In this document: positions 6,538 through 13,250 of the stretch, one piece after another
Position numbering within the stretch: the stretch's first letter is position 1
Layout: every line of letters begins with the position of its first letter
Source of the DNA: an uncultured Faecalibacterium sp.
Lineage (GTDB): Bacteria; Bacillota; Clostridia; Oscillospirales; Ruminococcaceae
Length of the DNA stretch: 17,609 nucleotides
Direction: 5' to 3'
Assembly: GCA_934525845.1 (NCBI GenBank)
Contig: CAKSZS010000041.1
Coordinates: 1 to 17,609 of the forward strand
Program-made: the position numbers and the translations under genes
Notes under the pieces: model-generated
Databases searched by the model: none
The model's input: only the letters and a program-made list of their open reading frames with translations
What the model was told of the DNA's origin: nothing

Positions 6538-9117
6538 TTACGCTTCTCCCTGCACCAGACTGCGAATTTGCTTTTCCACGTTCAGCACTTCCTCGTGGAA
6601 CATCCGGGCCGAAACGCGCAGGGCACCATGGCCCAGAATGATGATCTGCTCCATGCCATCGGAGGTGGCCACCCGCACCCGGCGGTTTTTGCCGATCTCA
6701 TGGGTGACCCGCTCGATGAACATATCCGCCGTTTCGGCTTCCTTTGTATAAACCACATGGATGTTGTGGTACTGCTCAATACTGCCGGGACTGCCCGGCA
6801 CCCGGTAGGCGTCGAATACCAGAATGAGGTTGCACTTCTGGTACCCCTGATAGTTGCACAGGATGTCCATCAGCTTATGGCGGGCGGCCTCCAGGCTTTC
6901 CTTGGAGAGGGCGTTCAGCTCGTCCCACGCAAAGATGATGTTGTAGCCGTCCACCAGCAGGTATTCCGGAGCGATCTCCCACTGCTCGGCGGCAAAATCC
7001 GGACGTTCCCGCTTCTGCACCGGACGGAATGCCGCCAGCGGATCCCGCTTGATGGGGCCATAGGTGCGTTCAAAAATCCTGAGCAGTTCGGCATCCTCTT
7101 CCAGGGTGGCACGGTAGGCCATGGCCCGGCGCTGGGGTGCGGCGGTTTCCTGTGCCGGCCGGGTGCTTTTGCCCCATCCGCTGTCCACGTGCATATGACT
7201 GCGCACCTGATCCCAGGGCACCACAAACCCGGCCCCGTGGGCGCAGAACACCGAGTCTGCCGGGTTATCCAGATCGTGTTCCGGCTCGTAACCGACCGCT
7301 TCGATGATCTCCGCCGCGTTGTGGCAGGGACGGTAGCCGTCCAGCGTCAGGCTCAGATGGCCCCGGCCCCGGCTGTACCCCACCACTTCCATGGGATAAC
7401 TGCGCATGGTCGCCACCGGTGCAAAGCCGGTGAGCACGGCAGTTTCTTCCCCGCTCTCGGGCGGGTCAAAGGTTCCTTCCATGCGCTGGATGTCATTCAT
7501 GGCGCGGCCCAGGTTCTCCACCGGCACCTCCAGCCGAAAAGCATACCACGGCTCCAGCAGCTGGCTTTTGGCCAGCATCAGGCCCTGCCGCACGGCGCGG
7601 TAGGTGGCCTGCCGGAAGTCGCCGCCCTCGGTGTGCTTGAGGTGGGCCCGGCCCGCAATGAGGGTGATCTTCACATCGGTGAGGGGCGACCCGGTGAGCA
7701 CGCCAAGGTGCTGTTTTTCTTCCAGATGGGTCAGCACCAGCCGCTGCCAGTTCTTGTCCAGCACCTCTTCCCGGCAGTCGGCGGCAAACTGCATGCCGCT
7801 GCCGCGGGGCAGAGGTTCCAATTTCAGGTGCACTTCCGCGTAATGGCGCAGCGGCTCGTAGTGGCCCACGCCCTCCATGGGTTCGGTGATGGTCTCCTTG
7901 TACAGGATGCCGCCGGGGCCGAACTCCACTTCCAGCCCGAACCGCTCGGCCAGCAGGCTGCGCAGCACCTCCAGCTGGATCTCGCCCATCAGCTGGACAT
8001 GGATCTCGCCCAGCGTCTCGTTCCACACCACATGGAGCTGGGGCTCCTCTTCTTCCAGCCGGTGCAGCTTGCCCAGTGCCGCATGCACGTCGGCCCCCTC
8101 CGGCAGCAGCACCTGATAGCTCAGCACCGGTTCCAGCACCGGCAGGTCACTGTCCCGCTCCGCGCCCAGTCCCTCGCCGGGGCGGGCCTTGGTCAGGCCG
8201 GTCACGGCACACACCTGCCCGGGACCGATGGCCTCTGTCAGTGTGTATTTGGCACCGGAATACAGCCGCAGCTGGTTGGCTTTTTCGGCCCAGGGCTCGC
8301 CGTCCGCTTCGCCGGTAAGCTGGGCTTTCACTTTCAGTTCCCCGCCGGTGACCCGCAGCCAGGTCAAGCGCGCGCCCTGCTCGTCCTGCGACACCTTGAA
8401 CACTTTGGCACCAAAGGCTTCCAGCGCCGGAGCCGGGCGGGTGTAACGGTCCAGCCCGTCCAGCAGGGCATCCACACCCTCCAGCTTGAGGGCCGCCCCG
8501 AACCAGCACGGGAACACATGCCGCCGGGCAATGGCGGGGATGAGGTCGGCATCCGAGAGCTGCCCAGCGTCCAGCATCCGGTCCATCAGGTTTTCGTCGC
8601 ACAGGGCCAGCGCCTCGTCCCGGTCGGCCTGTTCTGCGCCAAAGTCCACAAAGCCCTCGCCCAGGCGCCGGTTCAGCTGGGCAAGAAGCTCCTGCCGCTC
8701 CATGCCGGGCAGGTCCATCTTGTTCACGAACACAAAAGTGGGCACATGGTAGCGCCGCAGCAGCCGCCAGAGCGTCTCGGTATGGCTCTGCACGCCATCG
8801 GTGCCGCTGACCACCAGCACCGCGTAATCCAGCACCTGCAGGGTGCGCTCCGTCTCGGTGGAAAAATCCACATGGCCCGGTGTGTCCAGCAGGGTGATGT
8901 CGGTATCACCCGCCGTGAGCAGGGCCTGTTTGGAAAAGATGGTGATGCCACGCGCTTTTTCCAGCGCGTCGGTGTCCAGAAAGGCGTCCTTGTGATCCAC
9001 CCGGCCCAGGCGGCGGGTCACACCGGCGCGGTAGAGCATGGCTTCCGACAGGGTGGTCTTGCCGGAGTCCACATGGGCCAGAATGCCCAGTACGATTTGT
9101 TTGCGCGTTGATTCCAT
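6538..9117 (-). CDS. TetM-like ribosomal-protection GTPase fused to a C-terminal NYN/YacP (Rae1-like) ribonuclease domain
   Basis: The 859-residue protein exceeds Tet(M)-type factors (about 640) by one extra domain. The GTPase domain (1-225) carries AHVDSGKTT (14-22), RGITI (56-60), DTPGHVDF (78-85) with catalytic His82, and NKMD (132-135). Domains II-V follow to about residue 645, including LGEIHVQLMGEIQLEVL, LLEPWYAFRLEVP and DGYRPC, as in the EF-G-like ribosomal-protection family. Residues 718-859 form a NYN_YacP domain: LLVDGYNIIFAW (720-731), VFDAYRV (767-773), VVYTKEAETADMFIERV (788-804) and VATSDGMEQ...GALRVSAR (816-838). Candidate metal-binding acids are Asp723, Asp769, Glu795, Asp798 and Asp820. 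Bacillus YacP/Rae1 cleaves mRNA in the ribosomal A site. The ATG at 9117 has GAGGGAG upstream. GC content matches the neighbours. It is the first gene of the unit with the CAT-like gene and nnrD. Confidence 0.9.
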   Translation of the reverse strand: MESTRKQIVLGILAHVDSGKTTLSEAMLYRAGVTRRLGRVDHKDAFLDTDALEKARGITIFSKQALLTAGDTDITLLDTPGHVDFSTETERTLQVLDYAVLVVSGTDGVQSHTETLWRLLRRYHVPTFVFVNKMDLPGMERQELLAQLNRRLGEGFVDFGAEQADRDEALALCDENLMDRMLDAGQLSDADLIPAIARRHVFPCWFGAALKLEGVDALLDGLDRYTRPAPALEAFGAKVFKVSQDEQGARLTWLRVTGGELKVKAQLTGEADGEPWAEKANQLRLYSGAKYTLTEAIGPGQVCAVTGLTKARPGEGLGAERDSDLPVLEPVLSYQVLLPEGADVHAALGKLHRLEEEEPQLHVVWNETLGEIHVQLMGEIQLEVLRSLLAERFGLEVEFGPGGILYKETITEPMEGVGHYEPLRHYAEVHLKLEPLPRGSGMQFAADCREEVLDKNWQRLVLTHLEEKQHLGVLTGSPLTDVKITLIAGRAHLKHTEGGDFRQATYRAVRQGLMLAKSQLLEPWYAFRLEVPVENLGRAMNDIQRMEGTFDPPESGEETAVLTGFAPVATMRSYPMEVVGYSRGRGHLSLTLDGYRPCHNAAEIIEAVGYEPEHDLDNPADSVFCAHGAGFVVPWDQVRSHMHVDSGWGKSTRPAQETAAPQRRAMAYRATLEEDAELLRIFERTYGPIKRDPLAAFRPVQKRERPDFAAEQWEIAPEYLLVDGYNIIFAWDELNALSKESLEAARHKLMDILCNYQGYQKCNLILVFDAYRVPGSPGSIEQYHNIHVVYTKEAETADMFIERVTHEIGKNRRVRVATSDGMEQIIILGHGALRVSARMFHEEVLNVEKQIRSLVQGEA

Positions 9118-9150
9118 CCGCTCAGTCTCCCTCAATGCATATTCCTATTT

Positions 9151-9159
9151 ATTGTATCA
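9151..9159 (-). promoter_or_regulatory. Extended -10 promoter of the GTPase-NYN operon
   Basis: On the minus strand TGATACAAT gives an extended -10 with TACAAT at 9156-9151. No good -35 is visible at 16-18 bases. The predicted start is near 9143, leaving a leader of only about 26 bases, too short for a Tet(M)-style attenuator. It lies directly behind the gpmI terminator, which supports independent transcription. Confidence 0.5.
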
Positions 9160-9169
9160 CGGGCGGGGC

Positions 9170-9208
9170 AAAAAGAAAAGCGGAGCGACCGCAGCCACTC
9201 CGCTTTTT
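9170..9208 (-). terminator. Intrinsic terminator of gpmI
   Basis: The arms AAAAGCGGAG (9176-9185) and CTCCGCTTTT (9198-9207) form a 10-bp stem. In the minus direction it is followed by TTTTCTTTTT. It begins 14 bases after the gpmI stop codon. Confidence 0.85.
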
Positions 9209-9221
9209 AAAAGGATTTGAT

Positions 9222-10748
9222 TTACTCCACGATGATGCTCTTGCCAGTCATCTCTGCCGGGACAGGCAGGCCGATGTAGGGCAGCATGGTGGGTGCGATG
9301 TCGGCCAGGCAGCCGCCCTCGCGCAGCTTCACATCGCCGCAGCCAACCACCAGGAAGGGCACCACGTTGGTGGTGTGGGCGGTGAAGGGGGTGCCGTCCG
9401 GGTTCATCATCTTCTCGGCGTTGCCGTGGTCAGCAGTGATGAAGGCGCAGCCGCCGGCGTTCAGCACGGCAGAGACCACCTGGTCCACAGCAGTGTCCAC
9501 AGCCTCGACGGCCTTGACGGCAGCATCGAACACGCCGGTATGGCCGACCATATCGCAGTTTGCGAAGTTCAGGATGACCACATCATACTTGCCGCTCTCG
9601 ATGCGCTTGACGCACTCAGCAGCCACGGCGGGGGCACTCATCTCAGGCTGCAGGTCGTAAGTGGCGACCTTCGGGCTGGGGATGACACAGCGGTCCTCGC
9701 CCTCGTAAGGAGCCTCAACGCCGCCGTTGAAGAAGAAGGTGACGTGGGCGTACTTCTCGGTCTCAGCAATGCGCAGCTGAGTCTTGCCGTTCTCGGACAA
9801 GTACTGGCCCAGAACGTTCTTCAGCTCCACCGGCGGATATGCGACCTCGCAGTTGGGCATGGTGGCATCGTACTCGGCCATGCAGACGTAGTTCACCTGC
9901 TTGCGGCCGCCGCGGCGCTCGAAGCCGGTGAAGGCGTCGTCGCAGAAGATGCGGGTCATCTGGCGGGCACGGTCGGGGCGGAAGTTCATGAAGATGACGG
10001 TGTCGCCATCCTGCACGCGGCCGCCCTCGCAGGTGACGCAGGGCAGAACGAACTCGTCGGTCTTGTCAGCCGCATAGGAAGCCTCAATGGCCTCAGCAGC
10101 GTTGGCGGCGTGGTTGCCCTCGCCGTAAACGAAAGCGGCATAGGCCTTCTCTTCACGATCCCAGTTGTTGTCACGGTCCATGGCGTAGTAACGGCCGGAA
10201 ACGCTGGCGATCTTGCCGATGCCCAGCTCGTCCAGCTTGGCCTGCAGGTCAGCCAGGAAGCGCTTGCCGTCGTGGGGGTCGGTGTCACGGCCATCGGTGA
10301 TGCAGTGCAGGTAGACGTCCTTAGCACCCATGTGCTTGGCCATCTCCAGCACGCCGAACCAGTGGTCGGCGTGGCTGTGGACGCCGCCGGTGCCCACCAG
10401 GCCCATCAGGTGGATGGCCTTGCCGGCGTCGATGGCGGCCTTCATGTTCTTGACCAGCACGGGGTTCTTGAGCATCTCACCGTCCTTGATGGACTTGGTG
10501 ATCAGGGTCAGCTGCTGGTACACGATACGGCCAGCGCCCATGTTGGTGTGACCGACCTCAGAGTTGCCCATCTGGCCGTCGGGCAGGCCGACCGCCATGC
10601 CGGAAGCCTCGATGGTGGTCATGGGGTATTTTTCCATCAGAGCATCCAGATGGGGGGTCTTGGCGGCGACCACAGCATTGCCGTAGGTCTCGTTCGGCAC
10701 CCAGCCGAAGCCATCCATGATGCACAGAAGAACAGGTTTCTTTGCCAT
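9222..10748 (-). CDS. gpmI: 2,3-bisphosphoglycerate-independent phosphoglycerate mutase
   Basis: It interconverts 3- and 2-phosphoglycerate in glycolysis using two metal ions and a phosphoserine intermediate; no 2,3-bisphosphoglycerate is needed. The 508 residues match the family. Visible motifs are the metal-binding MDGFG (11-15), catalytic Ser63 in QMGNSEVGHTN (59-69), GGVHSH (121-126), TDGRDTDPHDG (151-161), MNFRPDRARQ (254-263), the second metal cluster NFANCDMVGHTG (394-405) and ADHGNAE (439-445), and His458 in TAHTTN. The ATG at 10748 is preceded by AAAGGAGAT (10757-10765). It is collinear with tpiA and pgk; enolase is not in the window. A hairpin-rich element separates it from tpiA, and a terminator follows. 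Confidence 0.98.
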   Translation of the reverse strand: MAKKPVLLCIMDGFGWVPNETYGNAVVAAKTPHLDALMEKYPMTTIEASGMAVGLPDGQMGNSEVGHTNMGAGRIVYQQLTLITKSIKDGEMLKNPVLVKNMKAAIDAGKAIHLMGLVGTGGVHSHADHWFGVLEMAKHMGAKDVYLHCITDGRDTDPHDGKRFLADLQAKLDELGIGKIASVSGRYYAMDRDNNWDREEKAYAAFVYGEGNHAANAAEAIEASYAADKTDEFVLPCVTCEGGRVQDGDTVIFMNFRPDRARQMTRIFCDDAFTGFERRGGRKQVNYVCMAEYDATMPNCEVAYPPVELKNVLGQYLSENGKTQLRIAETEKYAHVTFFFNGGVEAPYEGEDRCVIPSPKVATYDLQPEMSAPAVAAECVKRIESGKYDVVILNFANCDMVGHTGVFDAAVKAVEAVDTAVDQVVSAVLNAGGCAFITADHGNAEKMMNPDGTPFTAHTTNVVPFLVVGCGDVKLREGGCLADIAPTMLPYIGLPVPAEMTGKSIIVE

Positions 10749-10795
10749 AAAAGTAGATCTCCTTTAGTTTTGGGAAAGCTATTTCAAAATAAAAC

Positions 10796-10888
10796 GAGGG
10801 GCATTGCCTGGAATGTGCCCGATAGAGCGCATCTTCCGCAACTACCCCTCATCCGGCACTTCGTGCCACCTTCCCCCAAGGGGGAAGG
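10796..10888. repeat. Multi-hairpin intergenic element between tpiA and gpmI
   Basis: Three adjacent stem-loops are visible. The outer GAGGGG (10796-10801) / CCCCTC (10845-10850) stem closes an inner stem-loop with GGAA/TTCC and TGTGC/GCGCA pairs. It is followed by GGCAC-TTC-GTGCC (10855-10867) and by CCTTCCCCC-AA-GGGGGAAGG (10869-10888). The 'CCCCTCATCC...hairpin...TTCCCCC' layout resembles short dispersed intergenic repeats I associate with clostridial gut genomes; this is recall, not a search result. The last hairpin is followed by T-rich sequence only on the plus strand. It is therefore not a classical terminator for the minus-strand tpiA transcript, and gpmI may be reached by read-through or controlled here. 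Confidence 0.6.
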
Positions 10889-10905
10889 CTTATTTTACGA
10901 TTTTA

Positions 10906-11676
10906 TCAGCCCTTGGTGGCTGCGTTGACGATGACTGCAAAGTCGGGGGCCTTCAGGGAAGCGCCGCCGATCAGGCCGCCGTCCACGTCCTTCTTGCTCA
11001 GCAGCTCTTCGCAGTTCTTGGCGTTCATGCTGCCGCCGTACTGCACGGTGGTCGCCTCGGCCACGGCCTCGCCGTACACCTCGCCGATGACCTTGCGGAT
11101 CTGGCCGCAGACTTCCTCGGCCTGATCTGCAGTAGCAGTCTTGCCGGTGCCAATGGCCCAGATCGGCTCGTAAGCGATGACAACATTCTTCATCTGCTCG
11201 GCGGTCACGTCGCGCAGAGCGATCTTGGTCTGCATCCGGACCAGCTCCTCAGTGACGCCCTCTTCGCGCTGCTGCAGGCTCTCGCCCACGCAGATGATGA
11301 CCTTCAGGCCAGCGTTCAGAGCAGCCAGAGCGCGCTTGTTGACGGTCTGGTCGGTCTCTGCGAAGTACTGGCGGCGCTCAGAGTGGCCCACGATGACGTA
11401 CTCCACGCCCAGGTCCACCAGCATATCGGCGCTGATCTCACCGGTGAAGGCGCCGGACTTCTCGAAGTGGACATTCTCAGCACCCACATGGATGTTGGTG
11501 CCCTTGGTCTTCTCCACAGCGGTGACCAGGTCGGTATACGGAGTGCAGATGACGACCTCGCAGCCTGCGTCCTGCACGGCGGGAACCAGCTCGTCCACCA
11601 GAACAGCAGCCTCAGAGGCGGTCTTGTTCATCTTCCAGTTGCCAGCGATGATAGCCTTGCGCTTTGCCTTATCCAT
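10906..11676 (-). CDS. tpiA: Triose-phosphate isomerase
   Basis: This TIM-barrel enzyme interconverts dihydroxyacetone phosphate and glyceraldehyde 3-phosphate in the cytoplasm. The 256 residues are typical. Catalytic residues are all visible: Asn13 and Lys15 (GNWKMN), His98 (VGHSERR), and Glu170 with the flexible loop (AYEPIWAIGTGKTA, 168-181). The phosphate-binding VQYGGSM (211-217) and GLIGGASL (234-241) are also present. The ATG at 11676 is chosen because AAGGAGA lies about eight bases upstream; the open frame runs further up but without a ribosome binding site. The pgk terminator lies between pgk and this gene, so expression depends either on read-through or on a weak local promoter that I could not identify convincingly. 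Confidence 0.98.
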   Translation of the reverse strand: MDKAKRKAIIAGNWKMNKTASEAAVLVDELVPAVQDAGCEVVICTPYTDLVTAVEKTKGTNIHVGAENVHFEKSGAFTGEISADMLVDLGVEYVIVGHSERRQYFAETDQTVNKRALAALNAGLKVIICVGESLQQREEGVTEELVRMQTKIALRDVTAEQMKNVVIAYEPIWAIGTGKTATADQAEEVCGQIRKVIGEVYGEAVAEATTVQYGGSMNAKNCEELLSKKDVDGGLIGGASLKAPDFAVIVNAATKG

Positions 11677-11720
11677 TGTTATTTTCTCCTTACCTTCGTA
11701 AAATATCAAACGCCCTGCGG

Positions 11721-11759
11721 CAAACAAAAAGGTGCGGCGGCGCAACAGCCGCCGCACCC
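11721..11759 (-). terminator. Intrinsic terminator of pgk
   Basis: An 11-bp GC-rich stem, GGTGCGGCGGC (11731-11741) with GCCGCCGCACC (11748-11758), encloses a six-base loop. In the minus direction it is followed by TTTTTGTTTG. It lies about 20 bases after the pgk stop codon. Confidence 0.9.
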
Positions 11760-11778
11760 ATTGATGATGCCGGAAAAA

Positions 11779-12987
11779 TTATGCGTTCTGGATGACTGCG
11801 ATGCCGGGCAGCTCCTTGCCCTCCAGGTACTCCAGAGAAGCACCGCCGCCGGTGGAGATGTGGGTCATCTTATCGCCCAGACCCATCTGCTGCACAGCTG
11901 CTGCGCTGTCGCCGCCGCCGATGACGGTGGTAGCATCGCTCTCAGCCATGGCCTTGGCAACAGCCAGAGTGCCGGCTGCCAGGGTGGGGTTCTCGAAGAC
12001 GCCCATGGGGCCGTTCCAGACAACGGTCTTGGATGCCTTGACGGCATCTGCGAACAGCTTCATGGTCTCGGGGCCGATGTCGCAGCCTTCCATGTCAGCC
12101 GGGATCGCGGTGACAGGCACGACAGTGGTCTCAACAGGAGCATCGATGGGATCGGGGAAGTCCTTGATGCAGACAGCATCGACGGGCAGGAGCAGCTTGA
12201 CGCCCTTCTCCTGAGCCTTTGCCATCATTTCCTTGCAGTAGTCCAGCTTGGAGTCATCGCACAGGCTCTTGCCGACTTCGTAGCCCTGCGCCTTGACGAA
12301 GGTGTAAGCCATGCCGCCGCCGATGATCAGGGTATCGACCTTCTCCAGCAGGTTGGAGATGACATTCAGCTTGTCGGCGACCTTTGCGCCGCCCAGGATG
12401 GCGGTGAAGGGACGGACGGGATCGTTCACGGCGTTGCCCAGGTATTTGATCTCCTTCTCCATCAGGTAACCAACTGCGGTATCCTTGATGTAGTCGGTGA
12501 CACCTGCGGTGGAGCAGTGTGCACGGTGGCAGCTGCCGAAGGCGTCATCCACATAGGCGTCTGCCAGAGAAGCCAGCTCCTGAGAGAACTCGGGCAGGTT
12601 CTTGGTCTCTTCCTTGCGGAAGCGGGTGTTCTGCAGCAGAACGACATCGCCGTTGTTCATGGCAGCCACGGCAGCCTTTGCGTTGTCGCCCACGACGGTA
12701 TCGTCATCTGCGAACACGACGGTCTTGCCCAGCTTTGCGCTCAGAGCCACAGCAACGGGAGCCAGGCTGAACTTTGCCTCGGGGCCGTTCTTGGGCTTGC
12801 CCAGGTGGCTGCACAGGATGACCTTTGCGCCATCGTTGACCAGCTTCTGGATGGTGGGCAGAGCCGCATTGATGCGGTTCTCGTTGGTGATGACACCGTC
12901 CTTCATCGGGACGTTGAAATCGCAGCGGACAAGGACCTTCTTGCCGCAGTAGTTCTGATCGTCGATCGTCTTCTTACCTAAACCCAT
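11779..12987 (-). CDS. pgk: Phosphoglycerate kinase
   Basis: It transfers the acyl phosphate of 1,3-bisphosphoglycerate to ADP, one of the two ATP-forming glycolytic steps. The 402 residues fit the monomeric bacterial enzyme. Visible motifs are RCDFNVP (21-27), SHLGKP (60-65), FGSCHRAH (150-157) for substrate binding, ILGGAKVADK (197-206), GGGMAYTF (223-230), NGPMGVFE (325-332) and the nucleotide-binding GGGDSAAA (357-364) with STGGGASLEYLEG (378-390). The ATG at 12987 has AGAGGAG about eight bases upstream; a TTG six codons earlier overlaps that site and is unlikely to be used. It has the strongest-looking promoter of the window and its own terminator, so it is probably monocistronic and highly expressed. 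Confidence 0.98.
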   Translation of the reverse strand: MGLGKKTIDDQNYCGKKVLVRCDFNVPMKDGVITNENRINAALPTIQKLVNDGAKVILCSHLGKPKNGPEAKFSLAPVAVALSAKLGKTVVFADDDTVVGDNAKAAVAAMNNGDVVLLQNTRFRKEETKNLPEFSQELASLADAYVDDAFGSCHRAHCSTAGVTDYIKDTAVGYLMEKEIKYLGNAVNDPVRPFTAILGGAKVADKLNVISNLLEKVDTLIIGGGMAYTFVKAQGYEVGKSLCDDSKLDYCKEMMAKAQEKGVKLLLPVDAVCIKDFPDPIDAPVETTVVPVTAIPADMEGCDIGPETMKLFADAVKASKTVVWNGPMGVFENPTLAAGTLAVAKAMAESDATTVIGGGDSAAAVQQMGLGDKMTHISTGGGASLEYLEGKELPGIAVIQNA

Positions 12988-13038
12988 GGTAAAAACTCCT
13001 CTCAAGTTTTGATTTCTGAACTAGAGTTTCGCTCATTT

Positions 13039-13056
13039 CGGGGGCGTGCCCCGTAC
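13039..13056 (-). other. 5'-terminal stem-loop of the pgk leader
   Basis: The first bases of the predicted pgk transcript read GUACGGGGCACGCCCCCG, which folds into a GC-rich 5-bp hairpin (13040-13054 region) right at the 5' end. Such 5' hairpins are known to stabilise bacterial mRNAs by blocking 5'-end access of ribonucleases. The role here is inferred. Confidence 0.4.
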
Positions 13057-13062
13057 AATCTT

Positions 13063-13091
13063 ATTATAAACAAATTCTGTCTGCATTGCAA
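13063..13091 (-). promoter_or_regulatory. Strong sigma-A-type promoter of pgk
   Basis: On the minus strand there is TTGCAA (13091-13086), a 17-base spacer, and a perfect consensus TATAAT (13068-13063). Predicted transcription starts near 13056, giving a leader of about 68 bases. Confidence 0.85.
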
Positions 13092-13181
13092 GGATGTGAG
13101 ATGGATAATTTATTAACAAACATTTCCGGTTGTCTGTCCAAAATGTGTCTATTTTGCCTGAATGTCCTGGCAAACGCCGTC

Positions 13182-13234
13182 AAAACACAAAAAGCAGGGT
13201 CTCTGCCCCGGCTGCGCCGGTGCCAGACCCTGCT
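13182..13234 (-). terminator. Intrinsic terminator of glmM
   Basis: The outer 10-bp stem AGCAGGGTCT (13193-13202) / AGACCCTGCT (13225-13234) encloses an inner CCGGC/GCCGG hairpin. In the minus direction it is followed by TTTTTGTGTTTT. It begins 16 bases after the glmM stop. Confidence 0.9.
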
Positions 13235-13250
13235 CTGCAGTGATTTCGAA

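Noticed and set aside
6538..8500. Annotating the GTPase gene as a tetracycline resistance determinant (tet)
   Set aside because: Family resemblance is clear, but the SPVS loop is absent, an extra nuclease domain is present, and GC matches the chromosome. Resistance cannot be claimed from sequence.
6442..9111. An 889-codon open frame on the plus strand opposite the GTPase-NYN gene
   Set aside because: Its translation is low-complexity His/Gln/Ala-rich text without family motifs, and it mirrors codon positions of the well-supported minus-strand gene. It is a GC-rich antisense shadow.
9108..10928. A 606-codon plus-strand open frame opposite gpmI
   Set aside because: Antisense to gpmI with repetitive Val/Gly/His-rich composition; no domain evidence.
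11677..11720. A promoter for tpiA in the short gap after the pgk terminator
   Set aside because: TATTTT with a TTTGTT at 17 bases can be forced, but the -35 overlaps the terminator tail and scores poorly by eye.
10804..12981. A 725-codon plus-strand open frame across tpiA and pgk
   Set aside because: It runs antisense through two certain glycolytic genes and an intergenic repeat, with no ribosome binding site and no recognisable domain.
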